Source: Microbacterium thalassium
GTDB lineage: Bacteria > Actinomycetota > Actinomycetes > Actinomycetales > Microbacteriaceae
Assembly: GCF_014208045.1 (NCBI RefSeq)
Contig: NZ_JACHML010000001.1
Span: forward strand, 682,001 to 746,000
Direction: 5' to 3'
Length of the DNA stretch: 64,000 nt
Below are positions 36,305-43,989 of this stretch, piece after piece. The notes below the pieces were generated by a model. That model was not told where the DNA came from, made no database searches, and saw only the letters and a list, made by a program, of their open reading frames with translations. The stretch's first letter is position 1, and each line of letters opens with the position of its first letter. The translations under genes were made by a program, and so were the position numbers.

Positions 36305-36334
36305 ATAATAGGCAAGTCATCACTTGCACGTCAA
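36305..36334 (-). promoter_or_regulatory. Leaderless promoter of the arsR-VOC operon with internal operator
   Basis: On the reverse strand TTGACG (36334-36329), 18 bp, TATTAT (36310-36305), then 6 nt to GTG 36298. Inside the spacer, GCAAGT and ACTTGC (36312-36327) form a perfect dyad around CATC, the likely ArsR autoregulatory site. Confidence 0.7.
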
Positions 36335-36370
36335 GCCTCGGGTGCCAGGGCGGTCCGAGGTGCCCGTCGG

Positions 36371-36835
36371 TCACGCCTCGCGCGACCACCGAAGGGTCCG
36401 GACGACGGCGACGCCCTCGCCGGTGGTCAACGCTATGCGGATCACCAGCTCCTGGTCGACGATGTGCATCTCGCGGGTGACCACGCCGCCGACATCGCTC
36501 GGCGTCAGGGCGGCATCGAGGGTCTGCGTGACCTCGCTCGTCGACTCGTCGACCGCGTAGGTCCCGAAGTACGCGTCGTACCCTCCGACCGCCGTGCTGT
36601 TGTTGGACGAGATCCGACCACGCTGTCGTTCGGTGGCGGATGCCGCATCCGCGGGCTCGATCGAGCTCCTGTCCCGTCGCATGAACTGGGCCGCGAAGTT
36701 GCCTGCGCGATCGTAGATGAGCAGACCGAGCGGATCGGGCCCGAGGCTCGGCTCCGGATTCACCGACCCGTCCGGGAGGTGGTCGACCCGCGAACGCAGG
36801 CGCCACGTGCCTATGAGGTCCTCCGCGAGCGTCAT
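36371..36835 (-). CDS. Lipocalin-like domain protein
   Basis: The 154-residue protein begins LAEDLIGTWRLRSRVDHLPDG, then LGLLIYDRAGNFAAQFMRRDR and GGYDAYFGTYAVDE, the pattern of the small cytoplasmic lipocalin-like family (Lipocalin_5). It probably binds a hydrophobic ligand. Single gene with leaderless start. Confidence 0.75.
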   Translation of the reverse strand: MTLAEDLIGTWRLRSRVDHLPDGSVNPEPSLGPDPLGLLIYDRAGNFAAQFMRRDRSSIEPADAASATERQRGRISSNNSTAVGGYDAYFGTYAVDESTSEVTQTLDAALTPSDVGGVVTREMHIVDQELVIRIALTTGEGVAVVRTLRWSREA

Positions 36836-36841
36836 GCGGTC

Positions 36842-36847
36842 ACGGTA
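36842..36847 (-). promoter_or_regulatory. -10 element, leaderless start of the lipocalin-like gene
   Basis: TACCGT on the reverse strand ends 6 nt before ATG 36835; no Shine-Dalgarno. Confidence 0.5.
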
Positions 36848-36877
36848 CGCCGAGGGCCCGGGGGCGGCAATGGGGCC

Positions 36878-37126
36878 TCAGCGGGCGAGTTCGCTCTTCA
36901 CGTACGCGACGATCGCGTTGGCGTGACCGTGCCCCATGTGGTGCTCGGTCTTGAGCCACGCGACGACGTCCATGTGCCGGTGCGAGTCCAGACGGTCGGC
37001 GACGAGGTCGAGCCACTCCTGCATCGGTCGTGCGTAGGTCTTCTCGATGCTCGGGAAGTACGACGCCGGTCCCTTCAGCTTCCCGTCCGCGGGCGGAGTC
37101 GGGGCGGTCACCCGGTGTTCTGGCAT
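36878..37126 (-). CDS. DUF4287 domain protein
   Basis: The 82-residue protein matches DUF4287: GPASYFPSIEKTYARPMQEW, DRLDSHRHMDVVAWLKTEH and GHGHANAIVAYVK. Function is unknown. ATG 37126 is preferred over ATG 37135 because TAGCAT lies 7 nt before it. Confidence 0.85.
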   Translation of the reverse strand: MPEHRVTAPTPPADGKLKGPASYFPSIEKTYARPMQEWLDLVADRLDSHRHMDVVAWLKTEHHMGHGHANAIVAYVKSELAR

Positions 37127-37133
37127 GACGCCC

Positions 37134-37139
37134 ATGCTA
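37134..37139 (-). promoter_or_regulatory. -10 element, leaderless start of the DUF4287 gene
   Basis: TAGCAT on the reverse strand ends 7 nt before ATG 37126; it includes the alternative ATG 37135. Confidence 0.45.
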
Positions 37140-37177
37140 GAGCGGGCCGACGACGCGCAGGCGGAGACTGCGCGCAT

Positions 37178-37330
37178 ATGCTGACACGCATGAAGGTGCC
37201 CGGCGCAGACCCGCGACGGTGCCCGACGTGCGGCGACCCGCTGACGTTCGAGATCCTCGACGATGAGCGGTTCCTCGTGGCCTGGTCGTGCGTGAACTGC
37301 GGCCTGATCCGCACCACCGAGCCGGTGTAG
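37178..37330 (+). CDS. Small zinc-ribbon protein
   Basis: This 50-residue protein has CPTCGD and CVNCGL separated by about 20 residues, a four-Cys zinc ribbon, with FEILDDERFLVAWS between. GCGGAG lies 11 nt before ATG 37178; ATG 37190 is an alternative. Such small ribbons are usually of unknown function. Confidence 0.6.
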   Translation: MLTRMKVPGADPRRCPTCGDPLTFEILDDERFLVAWSCVNCGLIRTTEPV

Positions 37331-37458
37331 AGGGCCGGTCCGCAGCGGGTCGGTACTCTGAGGGATCGACGGGCACGGCCGTGCGGGAGCGCGCGGCAGG
37401 TCGATCCGCCGAGACAACCCGCATATCCCGCACGATCCCACCGAGAGGGACCGCGATC

Positions 37459-38430
37459 ATGAGCATGCGCGCCGCCGTGAACACCCGCTACGGCGGACCA
37501 GAGGTCGTGCAGGTGACCGACGTGCCTGTGCCGCGGGTCGGTGAGCACGAGATCCGCGTGCGCGTGCGCGCCACGACCGTCAACCGCACGGACGTCGCGT
37601 ACCGCCGTGCGTTCCCGTTCGTCGTTCGTCTGTTCACGGGCCTCACGCGGCCGAAGCGGACGATCCTCGGCACGGAGTTCGCCGGCGAGGTCGAGGACGT
37701 CGCGCCGGACGTGACGCGGTTCGCCGTCGGTGACCGGGTGTTCGGATACGTCGAGGGACCGTTCGGCGCGCACGCGCAGCATCTCGTCGTGCGCGAGGAC
37801 GCTCCGGTCGAGAAGACGCCGGAGGGCATCGACGTCCCGCACGCCGCGGCAGCCACCGAAGGGTCGCACTACGCGCTCGCCGGCATGAGGGCCGGGCACG
37901 TGGGAGAAGGGACGCGGGTGCTGGTCTACGGCGCGACCGGCGCGATCGGCTCCGCGGCCGTGCAGCTGATGACGGCCGCGGGGGCGACGGTGACCGCGGT
38001 GTGCGGCACCGCGCACGTCGACCTCGTCGCCGGCCTCGGCGCGGCGCGCGTCATCGACTACCAGACCACCGACGTCGCCACCGTCGAGGGCGAGTTCGAC
38101 GTCGTCTTCGATGCGGTGGGCAAGACGTCGTACCCGGCGTGCCGGCATCTGCTGAGCCCGACCGGGATGTTCCTGGCCACCGACTTCGGCCCGTTCCCCA
38201 CCAACCTCGGCTGGGCGCTGATCACCCTCTTCTCCCGCGGCCACACCGTGAAGATGCCCCCGCCCGGCGACACCCGCGCCGCCGTCGCGCGCCTGCGCGA
38301 GGAACTCGCCGCCGGCCGGTTCCTCCCGGTGATCGACGAGCGCGGGTTCACCCTGGAAGACATCGCCGACGCGCACCGGTACGTGGACAGCGGGCAGAAG
38401 ATCGGCAACGTGGTCGTCGACGTCCCCTGA
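37459..38430 (+). CDS. MDR-family NAD(P)-dependent oxidoreductase (quinone reductase-like)
   Basis: The 323-residue protein has the GroES-like N-terminus (GGPEVVQVTDVPVPRVG, ILGTEFAGEVEDV, VGDRVFGY) and a Rossmann domain (RVLVYGATGAIGSAAVQLM, with the AxxGxxG motif). No zinc-ligand Cys cluster is seen, so it is the zinc-free quinone/enone reductase type. GAGAGGGACC precedes the start. Confidence 0.9.
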   Translation: MSMRAAVNTRYGGPEVVQVTDVPVPRVGEHEIRVRVRATTVNRTDVAYRRAFPFVVRLFTGLTRPKRTILGTEFAGEVEDVAPDVTRFAVGDRVFGYVEGPFGAHAQHLVVREDAPVEKTPEGIDVPHAAAATEGSHYALAGMRAGHVGEGTRVLVYGATGAIGSAAVQLMTAAGATVTAVCGTAHVDLVAGLGAARVIDYQTTDVATVEGEFDVVFDAVGKTSYPACRHLLSPTGMFLATDFGPFPTNLGWALITLFSRGHTVKMPPPGDTRAAVARLREELAAGRFLPVIDERGFTLEDIADAHRYVDSGQKIGNVVVDVP

Positions 38431-38455
38431 CCGACGCCGGCGGCACGAGTCGCGT

Positions 38456-38476
38456 CCATTCCATGCAATGGAATGG
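38456..38476 (+). promoter_or_regulatory. Perfect 9-3-9 dyad upstream of the flavin monooxygenase gene
   Basis: CCATTCCAT and ATGGAATGG flank GCA, ending 28 bp before ATG 38505. It is more A/T-rich than the surroundings and lacks a T-run, so an operator is favoured over a terminator. No regulator gene adjoins it. Confidence 0.5.
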
Positions 38477-38504
38477 ACTTCGCCGGTGAGGTGTTCTCAG
38501 CATC

Positions 38505-39677
38505 ATGGACGACGACAGGATGCCTGGTCACGCGGTCGCGGATGCTGGTGCAGCCGGTCAGCGCACCGATGACACGGCGGGCGCCACCGTCGCCGTCATC
38601 GGGGCCGGCCAAGCGGGCCTGTCGGCCGCCTACCACCTGCAGCGCCGCGGATTCACGAGCGCGATCGCGAATCCGGGCGGTGAGCGGACCTACGTCGTCT
38701 TCGACGCGAACCCACGACCCGGAGGTGCGTGGCAGCACCGGTGGGAATCTCTGACGATGGAGACCGTCAACGGCATCTTCGACCTGCCGGGCATGGCGCT
38801 CCCGACGGTGCACCCCGCCGAGGCCAGTCGCACCGCGGTGCCCGACTACTTCACCGACTACGAGCGCGCATTCGACTTCCCGATCATCCGGCCGGCGCAC
38901 GTCACGAGCGTCACGCGGGCGGACGCCGACCCCGATGGCGAGCTCGTCATCGAGACCGATCGCGGCGCGTGGCGGGCCCGCTCCGTCATCAACGCGACCG
39001 GCACCTGGGACAACCCGGTTCGTCCCGAGCACCCCGGCGCGAGGGGCTTCCGAGGTCGACAATTCCACACGCGCGAATACGTCGGTCTGGAGCAGTTCGC
39101 GGGCCACCGTGTTGCGATCGTCGGCGGCGGCATCTCGGCGGTGCAGCACCTCGAGGAGATCTCCCGGGTCGCCACGACGTTCTGGTACACGCGCAGCGAG
39201 CCGTGGTGGCTCGACGTCGAGTTCGAGCCCGAGACGGTCGGGCGCGAGGTCATCGCGCGGGTCACGGCGGATGCCGAGGCGGGGCGGGCTCCGAAGAGCG
39301 TCGTCTCGTACACCGGACTGCCGCACACGTCCTACACCCGCGCCGCCGAGGATCGCGGCGTGCTGGTGCGCCGTCCGATGTTCACCGCGATCGAGCCCGA
39401 CGGTGTGCGCGAGGCGGACGGCTCGTTCACCCCCGTCGACACGATCGTCTGGGCCACCGGCTTCCGACCGGCGCTCGCCCACCTCGACCCGCTCGGGCTG
39501 CGGAACCCCGCCGGCGGCATCACGGTGAGCGGCACGCGGGTGCGCGACGAACCGCGGCTCCACCTCATCGGCTACGGGCCGTCCCAGTCCACCGTCGGCG
39601 CCAACCGGGCCGGTCGCGCGGCGGTCGGCGAGATCGTCGCGGCACTGCGCCGAGCGGCGGTCCCCGCCATCGCCTGA
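38505..39677 (+). CDS. FAD-dependent NAD(P)/flavin monooxygenase-like protein
   Basis: The 390-residue protein has VAVIGAGQAGLSAAYHLQRRG (FAD motif, starting near residue 28), PGGAWQHRW, INATGTWDNP, a second dinucleotide motif VAIVGGGISAVQHLEE, and a terminal ATGFRPAL. This layout is that of flavin-containing or Baeyer-Villiger-type monooxygenases (CzcO-like), but the complete FxGxxxHxxxW fingerprint is only partly matched by FRGRQFHTREYVG. The substrate is unknown. It is preceded by a dyad. Confidence 0.85.
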   Translation: MDDDRMPGHAVADAGAAGQRTDDTAGATVAVIGAGQAGLSAAYHLQRRGFTSAIANPGGERTYVVFDANPRPGGAWQHRWESLTMETVNGIFDLPGMALPTVHPAEASRTAVPDYFTDYERAFDFPIIRPAHVTSVTRADADPDGELVIETDRGAWRARSVINATGTWDNPVRPEHPGARGFRGRQFHTREYVGLEQFAGHRVAIVGGGISAVQHLEEISRVATTFWYTRSEPWWLDVEFEPETVGREVIARVTADAEAGRAPKSVVSYTGLPHTSYTRAAEDRGVLVRRPMFTAIEPDGVREADGSFTPVDTIVWATGFRPALAHLDPLGLRNPAGGITVSGTRVRDEPRLHLIGYGPSQSTVGANRAGRAAVGEIVAALRRAAVPAIA

Positions 39678-39789
39678 TCGCGCAGCGATCCCACACAGCG
39701 GATGCCGCGTGGAGGAACAAGCCGTCGACCCGCCATAATGTGCGGGTTGCCCGGATGCCGCGGGCGACCCACTCGAAGGAGAGCCCGAC

Positions 39790-40533
39790 ATGCCGACCAC
39801 CAAGCCACCGATCGTCCTCGTGCACGGCGCCTGGGGCGGCGGCTGGATCTGGCGACGCGTGATCGGGCCGCTCCGCGACGCGGGCCACGAGGTGCATGCC
39901 GTCACGCTCACCGGCGACGGCGAGCGGGCGCACCTGCTGCGACCCGACATCGACCTCGACACCCACATCGCCGACGTGCTCGGACTCATCGAAGCCGAGG
40001 AGCTCGAGAACGCCGTGCTGGTCGGCCACAGCTACGGCGGCATGGTCATCACCGGCGCCGGGGCAGTCCTTCAGGAGTCGCAGCCGGGGCGCCTGGCCGG
40101 CATGGTCTACGTCGACGCCATGGTGCCTGCGCCCGGCGAAGGCTGGGGCGTCGCGCATCCGCCCGAGATCGTGGCGTCGCGCCTCGCGGCGGCCGCCGAG
40201 AACGACAACTGCCTGCCGCCGCCCGACCCCGAGGAGGGTTTCGGGCTGAGCGAAGCGGATGCCGCGTGGCTGCGTCGCCGGCACACGCCGCATCCGTTCG
40301 GCATGTACCGCCAGCCGCTGAACTACGACGGCGCTCTGCTCGAGTCACTGCCGCGGCTGTTCGTCGACTGCAACCAGCCCGCCTACCCGACCATCGCCCC
40401 GAGCCGCCAGCGCGTGCGCTCGGAGCCGGGCTGGCAGGTGGCAGAGATCGCGACCGGCCACTTCGTGATGGTCACCGAGCCCGACGCCCTCGTCGAGCAG
40501 CTGCTGGCGTTCGCGGCCGGCATCCCCGAGTGA
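39790..40533 (+). CDS. Alpha/beta hydrolase
   Basis: The 247-residue protein has VLVHGAWGGGWIW (oxyanion loop), VLVGHSYGGM with nucleophile S81, and GHFVMVTEPDALVEQL with the terminal His. The profile resembles salicylate esterase/hydroxynitrile-lyase-like hydrolases. GAAGGAG lies 10 nt before the start. No operon partner. Confidence 0.88.
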   Translation: MPTTKPPIVLVHGAWGGGWIWRRVIGPLRDAGHEVHAVTLTGDGERAHLLRPDIDLDTHIADVLGLIEAEELENAVLVGHSYGGMVITGAGAVLQESQPGRLAGMVYVDAMVPAPGEGWGVAHPPEIVASRLAAAAENDNCLPPPDPEEGFGLSEADAAWLRRRHTPHPFGMYRQPLNYDGALLESLPRLFVDCNQPAYPTIAPSRQRVRSEPGWQVAEIATGHFVMVTEPDALVEQLLAFAAGIPE

Positions 40534-40553
40534 TCGCTCGACCGGCCCGGCGT

Positions 40554-40559
40554 TAGGCT
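40554..40559 (+). promoter_or_regulatory. -10 element, leaderless start of the nucleotidyltransferase-like gene
   Basis: TAGGCT ends 6 nt before ATG 40566; no Shine-Dalgarno. Confidence 0.55.
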
Positions 40560-40565
40560 CGTTGC

Positions 40566-41219
40566 ATGGGTGAATCCACGCCGAACGCGGCGACGCGCTG
40601 GGAGCTGCTCGACGCTGCGTCGGTGGCGGAGCTGCTCTCTCAGGCAGACGTCCGCTGGTGGCTGTCGGGCGGATCCGCCTACGACCAGTGGATGGGCGAA
40701 CCGCTGCGCGAGCGTGACAAGACGACCGTGAGCATGCCGTACGCGCAGGTCGGTCAGCTCGTCGAGGCCCTGCCGTCCGGAATCACCGCCTGGGTCGCCG
40801 AGGACGACGAGCTGACCGCGTGGACGGACCTGCCCGAGGACGCCACGTATCTCTCGGTGCGCCTGTACGACGCCGACAAGGAGACCTGGGTGCTCCAGGT
40901 CAACATGGAGGACGGCACCGCCGACCGCTGGGTGTACCGCCGCGACCCCCGCCTGCAGCTGCCGTGGGAGCGAGCCGTGCTCGATGTCGACGGAATCCCC
41001 ACGGGCGCTCCCGAGGTGCAGCTCATCCGGAAGGCGTTCCATCCCAAGCCCGAGGACGAGGCTGACAAGGACATCGTGCTGCCGCTGCTGTCGGACGAGG
41101 CGCGGACGTTCTGGGAGAAGGCCATCCTCTCGATCCACCCGCACTCGACCTGGTCGATCCACGTGCGCAGCCCCTTCGCGCCGGCGAAGGCCAGCTGGAA
41201 TCGCTCGCGGCGCTCCTGA
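40566..41219 (+). CDS. Nucleotidyltransferase-fold protein lacking the catalytic Asp pair
   Basis: The 217-residue protein has RWWLSGGSAYDQWMGEPLRE, which resembles the GGWAxDxxxGxxxReH start of aminoglycoside-nucleotidyltransferase-like domains. In active members the following strand carries D-x-D; here it reads RDKTTVSM, without the Asp pair. RDPRLQLPWERAVLDVDGIP and PEVQLIRKAFHPK also fit that family. A binding or regulatory role is more likely than catalysis (inference). Confidence 0.6.
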   Translation: MGESTPNAATRWELLDAASVAELLSQADVRWWLSGGSAYDQWMGEPLRERDKTTVSMPYAQVGQLVEALPSGITAWVAEDDELTAWTDLPEDATYLSVRLYDADKETWVLQVNMEDGTADRWVYRRDPRLQLPWERAVLDVDGIPTGAPEVQLIRKAFHPKPEDEADKDIVLPLLSDEARTFWEKAILSIHPHSTWSIHVRSPFAPAKASWNRSRRS

Positions 41220-41237
41220 CCCGTCCTCGAGCAGCGG

Positions 41238-42143
41238 TCAGACCTCGCTGCCGGGTTCCACGACCGCGCCGTGGACGAGACGGCGGAACCACCGCTGCGC
41301 CGGGGACAGGCTCGACTCGCGCCTGGTGAAGACCGCGACGGGCGTCGACTGACCAGGCCATGGGAGCTCCGCGATCCGCAGCACCGGGAACCATCCGCAG
41401 AACACCTCGGCGACGTGCCGGGGGAGGAAGGTGACGAGGTCGGTGTCCTGCAGCACGGCGGGGAGCGTGCCGTACTCCTCCACGGTGAGGGCGACCTGCG
41501 GCATGAGGCCGTGCTCGAGCAGGAGCTGAAGCGGGTAGACGTGGCCGCCGCGCGACGACACGCGCACGAAGCCGCGGCCGGCGAACATCTCCGGCGACGT
41601 CGGCGGAAGCGGATGCCGGCCCGACGACAGCGCGACGTACTCGACATCGCGCACGGGTGTGCGCCACAGTCGCGAGGCATCCATCAGCGACACCGTGATG
41701 GCCAGGTCGAGAGTCCCGCGCACGAGCTCCTCCTCGACCTGGTCGGCATCGAGGCGGTTCACCGCGAGCCGCGCGCTCGAGTTCTCGCGGGCGAGCGCGG
41801 CCATGATCGGGGGGAGGAACGTCTGCTCGCCGATCGACGTCAATCCGAGCGAGAGCTCGCCGGTGAAGCCCCTCGGGTCGAAGTCGGCGACATTGCTCAC
41901 GGTCGATTCGATCTGGGCGAGTGCTTCGTGCAGGGGGCCGAACAGCTGCGTGGCTCGTGTCGTCGGCACCATGACGTGGCCCTCGCGGCGGAAGAGGTCG
42001 TCCGCGAACCTCTCGCGCAGGCGCGCGAGCGTGTAGCTCACGGTCGGCTGGGTGACGTGGAGGAAGTCCGCCGTGGCGGTGAGGCTGCGCAGCTCGTAGA
42101 GCACGACGAAGGTCCGCAGCTGGTTGAGGTCGGGTATTGACAT
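41238..42143 (-). CDS. LysR-type regulator of the protocatechuate operon
   Basis: From ATG 42143 the product has 301 residues: IPDLNQLRTFVVLYELRSL, TQPTVSYTLARLRERFADDL (winged helix) and RREGHVMVPTTRA, then a periplasmic-binding-like effector domain (GELSLGLTSIGEQTFLPP). An upstream in-frame ATG at 42269 would place codons across the divergent promoter and is rejected. It is divergent from the lig operon and likely its activator, responding to a pathway intermediate. Confidence 0.9.
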   Translation of the reverse strand: MSIPDLNQLRTFVVLYELRSLTATADFLHVTQPTVSYTLARLRERFADDLFRREGHVMVPTTRATQLFGPLHEALAQIESTVSNVADFDPRGFTGELSLGLTSIGEQTFLPPIMAALARENSSARLAVNRLDADQVEEELVRGTLDLAITVSLMDASRLWRTPVRDVEYVALSSGRHPLPPTSPEMFAGRGFVRVSSRGGHVYPLQLLLEHGLMPQVALTVEEYGTLPAVLQDTDLVTFLPRHVAEVFCGWFPVLRIAELPWPGQSTPVAVFTRRESSLSPAQRWFRRLVHGAVVEPGSEV

Positions 42144-42145
42144 CC

Positions 42146-42160
42146 ATTGATCCCATCTAT
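42146..42160 (+). promoter_or_regulatory. LysR-type binding site between regulator and lig operon
   Basis: ATTGATCCCATCTAT fits the T-N11-A LysR box; its arms match at 5 of 6 positions. A related half-site ATCTATTGG is at about 42177. It abuts the LysR start, as expected for autoregulation. Confidence 0.5.
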
Positions 42161-42181
42161 GGAAGTGCCCACCAGAATCTA

Positions 42182-42211
42182 TTGGACCATGAGAAACCGC
42201 CGCCGTACAGT
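42182..42211 (+). promoter_or_regulatory. Promoter of the protocatechuate 4,5-cleavage operon
   Basis: TTGGAC (42182-42187), 18 bp, TACAGT (42206-42211). An AAGGACG ribosome-binding site follows at about 42242, before GTG 42256. Confidence 0.45.
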
Positions 42212-42255
42212 CGTCGTAACGGACCCCACCCATCCAGTGACAAGGACGACACTCG

Positions 42256-43284
42256 GTGATCATCGACATCCACGGCCACTACACGACCGCACCCGCTCAG
42301 CTGGGCGCGTGGCGTGACCTGCAGATCGCCTTCACCGAGGGTCAGGGCGAGGCGCCCGACCCCGCGACGCTGACGATCAGCGATGACGACATCCGCGAGA
42401 CCATCGAGGCCAACCAGCTGCGGCTCATGAACGACCGCGGCAGCGACATCACCGTCTTCAGCCCGCGCGCCTCCTTCATGGCGCACCACATCGGCGACCT
42501 CGCGGTCAGCAAGACGTGGGCCCGCATCTGCAACGACCTGGTCGCCCGCGTCAGCGAGCTGTTCCCCGACCGCTTCATGATGGGCGCGATGCTCCCGCAG
42601 TCGCCGGGCGAAGACCCCGCGACCGCCGTGGACGAGCTGGTCCGAGCCGTCGAAGAGCTCGGCGCCGTCGAGATCAACCTCAACCCCGACCCGTCCGGCG
42701 GCCTGTGGACCGCGCCGGCGCTCACCGACCGTTCGTGGTACCCGATCTACGAGAAGCTCGTCGAGTACGAGATCCCCGCGATGATCCACGTGTCGACCTC
42801 GTGCAAGCCGCAGTTCCACACCACGGGCGACCACTACCTCGGCGCCGACACGACCGCCTTCATGCAGCTGCTCAAGGGCGACCTGTTCCGCGACTTCCCC
42901 GACCTGAAGTTCGTCATCCCGCACGGCGGCGGCGCCGTGCCGTACCACTGGGGCCGGTTCCGCGGCCTCGCGATGGCGCTGAAGAAGCCCGAGCTCGAGG
43001 AGCACCTGCTGAACAACGTGTTCTTCGACACGTGCGTCTACCACCAGCCCGGGATCAACCTGCTCACCGAGGTGATCCCGACCGACAACATCCTGTTCGC
43101 GAGCGAGATGATCGGCGCCGTCCGCGACATCGACCCGCGCACCGGCCACTACTTCGACGACACCAAGCGCTACGTCGACGGAACGCCCAACCTGACGGAT
43201 GCCGAGCGCGCCCAGGTCTTCGAGGGCAACGCCCGCCGCGTCTACCCGCGCGTCGACCGCGCGCTGACCGCCCGGGGACTGTGA
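42256..43284 (+). CDS. ligJ: 4-oxalomesaconate hydratase (LigJ type)
   Basis: The 342-residue protein belongs to the amidohydrolase-fold hydratases. IIDIHGHYTTAPAQLGAWRD, with the metal ligands H6 and H8 (HGH), is the characteristic LigJ N-terminus; MIHVSTSC, FVIPHGGGAVPYHWGRF and FASEMIGAV follow. It adds water to 4-oxalomesaconate to give 4-carboxy-4-hydroxy-2-oxoadipate. First gene of the operon, 10 bp before ligK. Confidence 0.92.
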   Translation: MIIDIHGHYTTAPAQLGAWRDLQIAFTEGQGEAPDPATLTISDDDIRETIEANQLRLMNDRGSDITVFSPRASFMAHHIGDLAVSKTWARICNDLVARVSELFPDRFMMGAMLPQSPGEDPATAVDELVRAVEELGAVEINLNPDPSGGLWTAPALTDRSWYPIYEKLVEYEIPAMIHVSTSCKPQFHTTGDHYLGADTTAFMQLLKGDLFRDFPDLKFVIPHGGGAVPYHWGRFRGLAMALKKPELEEHLLNNVFFDTCVYHQPGINLLTEVIPTDNILFASEMIGAVRDIDPRTGHYFDDTKRYVDGTPNLTDAERAQVFEGNARRVYPRVDRALTARGL

Positions 43285-43294
43285 GAGAGAGAAA

Positions 43295-43987
43295 ATGCGA
43301 CTGAACAACCTCGGCATCGTCCACACCAAGATCGAGCGTCCCGACCCCGCCGACGTCGAGCGGCTGTCGCAGTTCGGCGTCGCCACCATCCACGAGGCCA
43401 TGGGCCGCGTCGGCCTGCTGCGCCCCTACATCCGCCCCGCCTACACGGGTGCGAAGCTGTGCGGTCCGGTCGTGACCGTGCTGCTGCAGCCCGGCGACAA
43501 CTGGATGTTCCACGTCGCCGCCGAGCAGGTGCAGGAAGGCGACGTCATCGTCGCCGGCTGCACCACCGAGAGCGAAGACGGGTTCTTCGGCGAGCTGCTC
43601 GCCACCTCGCTCACGTCGCGCGGCTGCAAGGGCCTCGTCATCGACGGCGGCGTCCGCGACGTCGCCGACCTCGAGAAGATGGACTTCCCGGTCTTCTCAC
43701 GTGCCATCAACTCCAAGGGCACCGTCAAGGCGACCCTCGGATCGGTGAACATCCCGGTCGTCGTCGCCAACGCGCTGGTCAACCCGGGCGATGTCGTCGT
43801 CGCCGACGTGGACGGCGTCGTGGTCGTCCCGCGCGAGCTCGTCGGCGCGGTGGCGGACGCCAGCCAGAAGCGCGAGGACAACGAAGAGGCCAAGCGCCAG
43901 AAGTTCCGCGAGGGCGTTCTCGGCCTCGACATCTACGGCATGCGCGAGCCGCTCGCGGCAGCGGGCCTCGAGTACGTGGAGGACTGA
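43295..43987 (+). CDS. ligK: 4-carboxy-4-hydroxy-2-oxoadipate aldolase (LigK/ProA type)
   Basis: The 230-residue protein of the RraA-like class II aldolase family cleaves the LigJ product to pyruvate and oxaloacetate. Motifs: FGVATIHEAMGRVGLL, TGAKLCGPVVTV, CTTESEDGFFGELLATS (the active-site region) and LVIDGGVRDV with the conserved Arg-Asp pair. GAGAGAG precedes ATG 43295. Confidence 0.94.
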   Translation: MRLNNLGIVHTKIERPDPADVERLSQFGVATIHEAMGRVGLLRPYIRPAYTGAKLCGPVVTVLLQPGDNWMFHVAAEQVQEGDVIVAGCTTESEDGFFGELLATSLTSRGCKGLVIDGGVRDVADLEKMDFPVFSRAINSKGTVKATLGSVNIPVVVANALVNPGDVVVADVDGVVVVPRELVGAVADASQKREDNEEAKRQKFREGVLGLDIYGMREPLAAAGLEYVED

Positions 43988-43989
43988 GC

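Noticed and set aside
42144..42269. N-terminal extension of the LysR protein to ATG 42269
   Set aside because: It would run through the divergent promoter and add residues absent from the LysR fold; ATG 42143 begins just before the winged helix.
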